Notes under the pieces: generated by a model | Told to the model about the DNA's origin: nothing | What the model saw: only the letters and a program-made list of their open reading frames with translations | The model's database searches: none | In this document: one piece after another, positions 4,760 through 5,874 of the stretch | How positions within the stretch are numbered: position 1 is the stretch's first letter | Layout of the letters: each line of letters starts with the position of its first letter | DNA from: an uncultured Dehalococcoidia bacterium | GTDB lineage: Bacteria; Chloroflexota; Dehalococcoidia; Tepidiformales; Tepidiformaceae | Length of the DNA stretch: 5,874 bases | Reading direction: 5' to 3' | NCBI GenBank assembly: GCA_937954195.1 | Contig: CALFYR010000055.1 | Span: 1 to 5,874, forward strand | Position numbers and translations under genes: made by a program

Positions 4760-5823
4760 TACGCCGCTCCCCGCGCGCCACGCGGCGCACTTTCGGCCTT
4801 GCCGATAGCCTGGTACCGGTAGGTCACGTCCTGGTCGCGCACGAAGTACGCGTGGTAACCGGGCCGGGCCTCCTGCAGCACAATCCCGCCAACCCGCTCG
4901 GCGATGCGGCCCAGGTCGTCCAGGCTGGCGACATCCACCACTTCGGACCGGCGCGCCGGTGCCGCGTTCACGGTCACCAGCGGCCCGCGGTACCGCGAAG
5001 GCAGCACGATACCGTCCGCCGTCTTTTGCGGTCGGCTCTGCTGCACCAGCATCATCACGAACCACCCGGAAACCGCCAGCACCACGCCGAGGCCAGCGAG
5101 CGCAATGCTCCTCGCGGCCGTCACGGGGAGGCTCAGCATCAACACGTCGATCGTGTTCGCTTCGTTCTGAAGCGTCGAGACGCTGCCCGAAAGCCGCGGC
5201 GCCAGCGGGTCGATATCCTCGTTCGGCTGCTCCAGCCGGAGTTGCACATCGTCCATGCTCATCGACAGCGTCTCACGGAAGGTCGCCTCAAATGGTGTCC
5301 CGTCGATCGTCCCGGAAACGTTGACCTCCGGACGAATCACCACCGAATAGCGCTGGTTCGTCACACCGGACTGTTCTTCCAGGATGCTCGTGAGAGCCCC
5401 CACGTCTGAAAGCCTGAGTACCCCGGCCGCGAGGAATTCCGTCCCCGTGAACGGCGTCTCCGGCGAAAGCCCAATCGTCCGCCGCCATCCGTTCGCATCG
5501 CCAATCTCTGCGACCAGCCGGTGCGAGCCACTCGCGACCGTCGAACCCTGCGTTTCGAACGCCCATGAGAACGTGAACGCCACTGCGTCCGAAAGTCGCA
5601 GGTACACTGGTTCCCCCGCCTCCGCCTCCCCGGTGTCATACACGCGGCCATCGGCTGAAGCGGCGCTGTAGTCGAACGTGCCTTCCTGCGTGTACGCGAT
5701 GTTCGCCGGCACCTCATGGCTCGTCGGCCGGTGGAATGCCACCCAGCCGAGTATCGCGAACGCAAAGCCCGCAACCAGCAGCACCGAAGCCGTGTCCTGC
5801 CAGTTCTGCAGCAGTTGTTTCAT
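4759..5823 (-). CDS. DUF5305 family membrane protein
   Basis: 354 residues. A transmembrane helix at about 12-30 is followed by an extracytoplasmic beta-rich region of about 200 residues, including the family-typical YTQEGTFDYSA (44-54) and the later RYSVVIRPEVNVSG. A second helix lies at about 231-254 (SIALAGLGVVLAVSGWFVMML). A cytoplasmic tail (255-354) contains EVVDVASLDDLGRIAERVGG and the YRYQ segment usual at the end of this family. DUF5305 proteins are uncharacterised and, as I recall, often lie near signal peptidase I and secreted-protein genes in archaea and some bacteria. The neighbouring exported RTX protein fits that context. The ATG at 5823 has a G-rich AGGGGGG about 9 nt upstream; no nearer start is better placed. 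Its role in envelope or secretion is inference. Confidence 0.8.
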   Translation of the reverse strand: MKQLLQNWQDTASVLLVAGFAFAILGWVAFHRPTSHEVPANIAYTQEGTFDYSAASADGRVYDTGEAEAGEPVYLRLSDAVAFTFSWAFETQGSTVASGSHRLVAEIGDANGWRRTIGLSPETPFTGTEFLAAGVLRLSDVGALTSILEEQSGVTNQRYSVVIRPEVNVSGTIDGTPFEATFRETLSMSMDDVQLRLEQPNEDIDPLAPRLSGSVSTLQNEANTIDVLMLSLPVTAARSIALAGLGVVLAVSGWFVMMLVQQSRPQKTADGIVLPSRYRGPLVTVNAAPARRSEVVDVASLDDLGRIAERVGGIVLQEARPGYHAYFVRDQDVTYRYQAIGKAESAPRGARGAA

Positions 5824-5874
5824 TGGAGTCGCCCCCCTGTCCGTCGCTCGTTTCTGGTCCGGGCGGCCCGTCCG
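5820..5874 (-). CDS. Possible 3' end of an upstream minus-strand gene
   Basis: Reading the minus strand, one frame is open from the window edge to a TGA (5822-5820) that overlaps the DUF5305 start as ATGA. It would encode a basic tail ending ERRTGGRLQ. Short stop-start overlaps are the habit of this region, which is why it is proposed. However, the other two frames are also open over these 51 bases, so the call is weak. Confidence 0.22.
   Translation of the reverse strand, partial: GRAARTRNERRTGGRLQ

Noticed and set aside
4760..5065. N-terminal extension of the RTX protein on the minus strand
   Set aside because: It overlaps the DUF5305 gene in another frame. The signal peptide begins at 4759, which has its own Shine-Dalgarno site.

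Overview
This is a GC-rich bacterial window with C-ending codon preference, very tight gene packing and mostly short overlaps between neighbouring genes. The gene content (standalone biotinyl carrier, UspA plus a pair of TrkA/RCK proteins, monofunctional prephenate dehydratase with ACT domain, DUF5305 membrane protein, small secreted RTX-repeat protein) would fit a Chloroflexota-like organism. That placement is an inference from gene content only; no rRNA or other phylogenetic marker is present.

Layout. (1) 1-90: hairpins ending in a strong GC-rich terminator-like stem, probably the end of a transcription unit outside the window. (2) 153-730: a type II toxin-antitoxin pair (AbrB-like antitoxin, then RelE/ParE-like toxin). 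An extended -10 sits so close to the antitoxin ATG that the mRNA should be leaderless, and GTGGG/CCCAC elements surround the promoter. (3) 731-1444: about 700 bp with no convincing gene. Its central part is a run of short hairpins, mostly with GNRA-type tetraloops (GTAA, GCAA, GAAA), spaced about 21 nt apart. Seven core units (1025-1171) keep a 21-bp register. Their stem sequences differ from unit to unit but stay complementary, so the hairpin itself seems to be what is preserved. The run is followed by a strong terminator-like hairpin at 1363-1401. This is the most unusual part of the window and may be an undescribed structured RNA or a palindromic repeat element. (4) 1445-4319, plus strand: biotinyl carrier protein, a 56-residue two-helix membrane protein, a UspA-family protein, two TrkA/RCK potassium-transport regulators and pheA. 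From the UspA gene onward the genes overlap or nearly abut, which suggests one operon. (5) 4316-5874, minus strand: a DUF5305 membrane protein and, overlapping it by one base, a short exported protein with RTX-type calcium-binding repeats. The RTX gene and pheA converge and share a CTAG in which both stop codons lie.

How the parts work together. UspA and the two RCK proteins look like a potassium-transport and stress-signalling group whose channel subunit (TrkH/KtrB type) is not in the window. pheA is a housekeeping phenylalanine-biosynthesis gene carried on the same transcript. The minus-strand pair is a cell-envelope or secretion module. The toxin-antitoxin pair and the hairpin array form the accessory, less predictable part.
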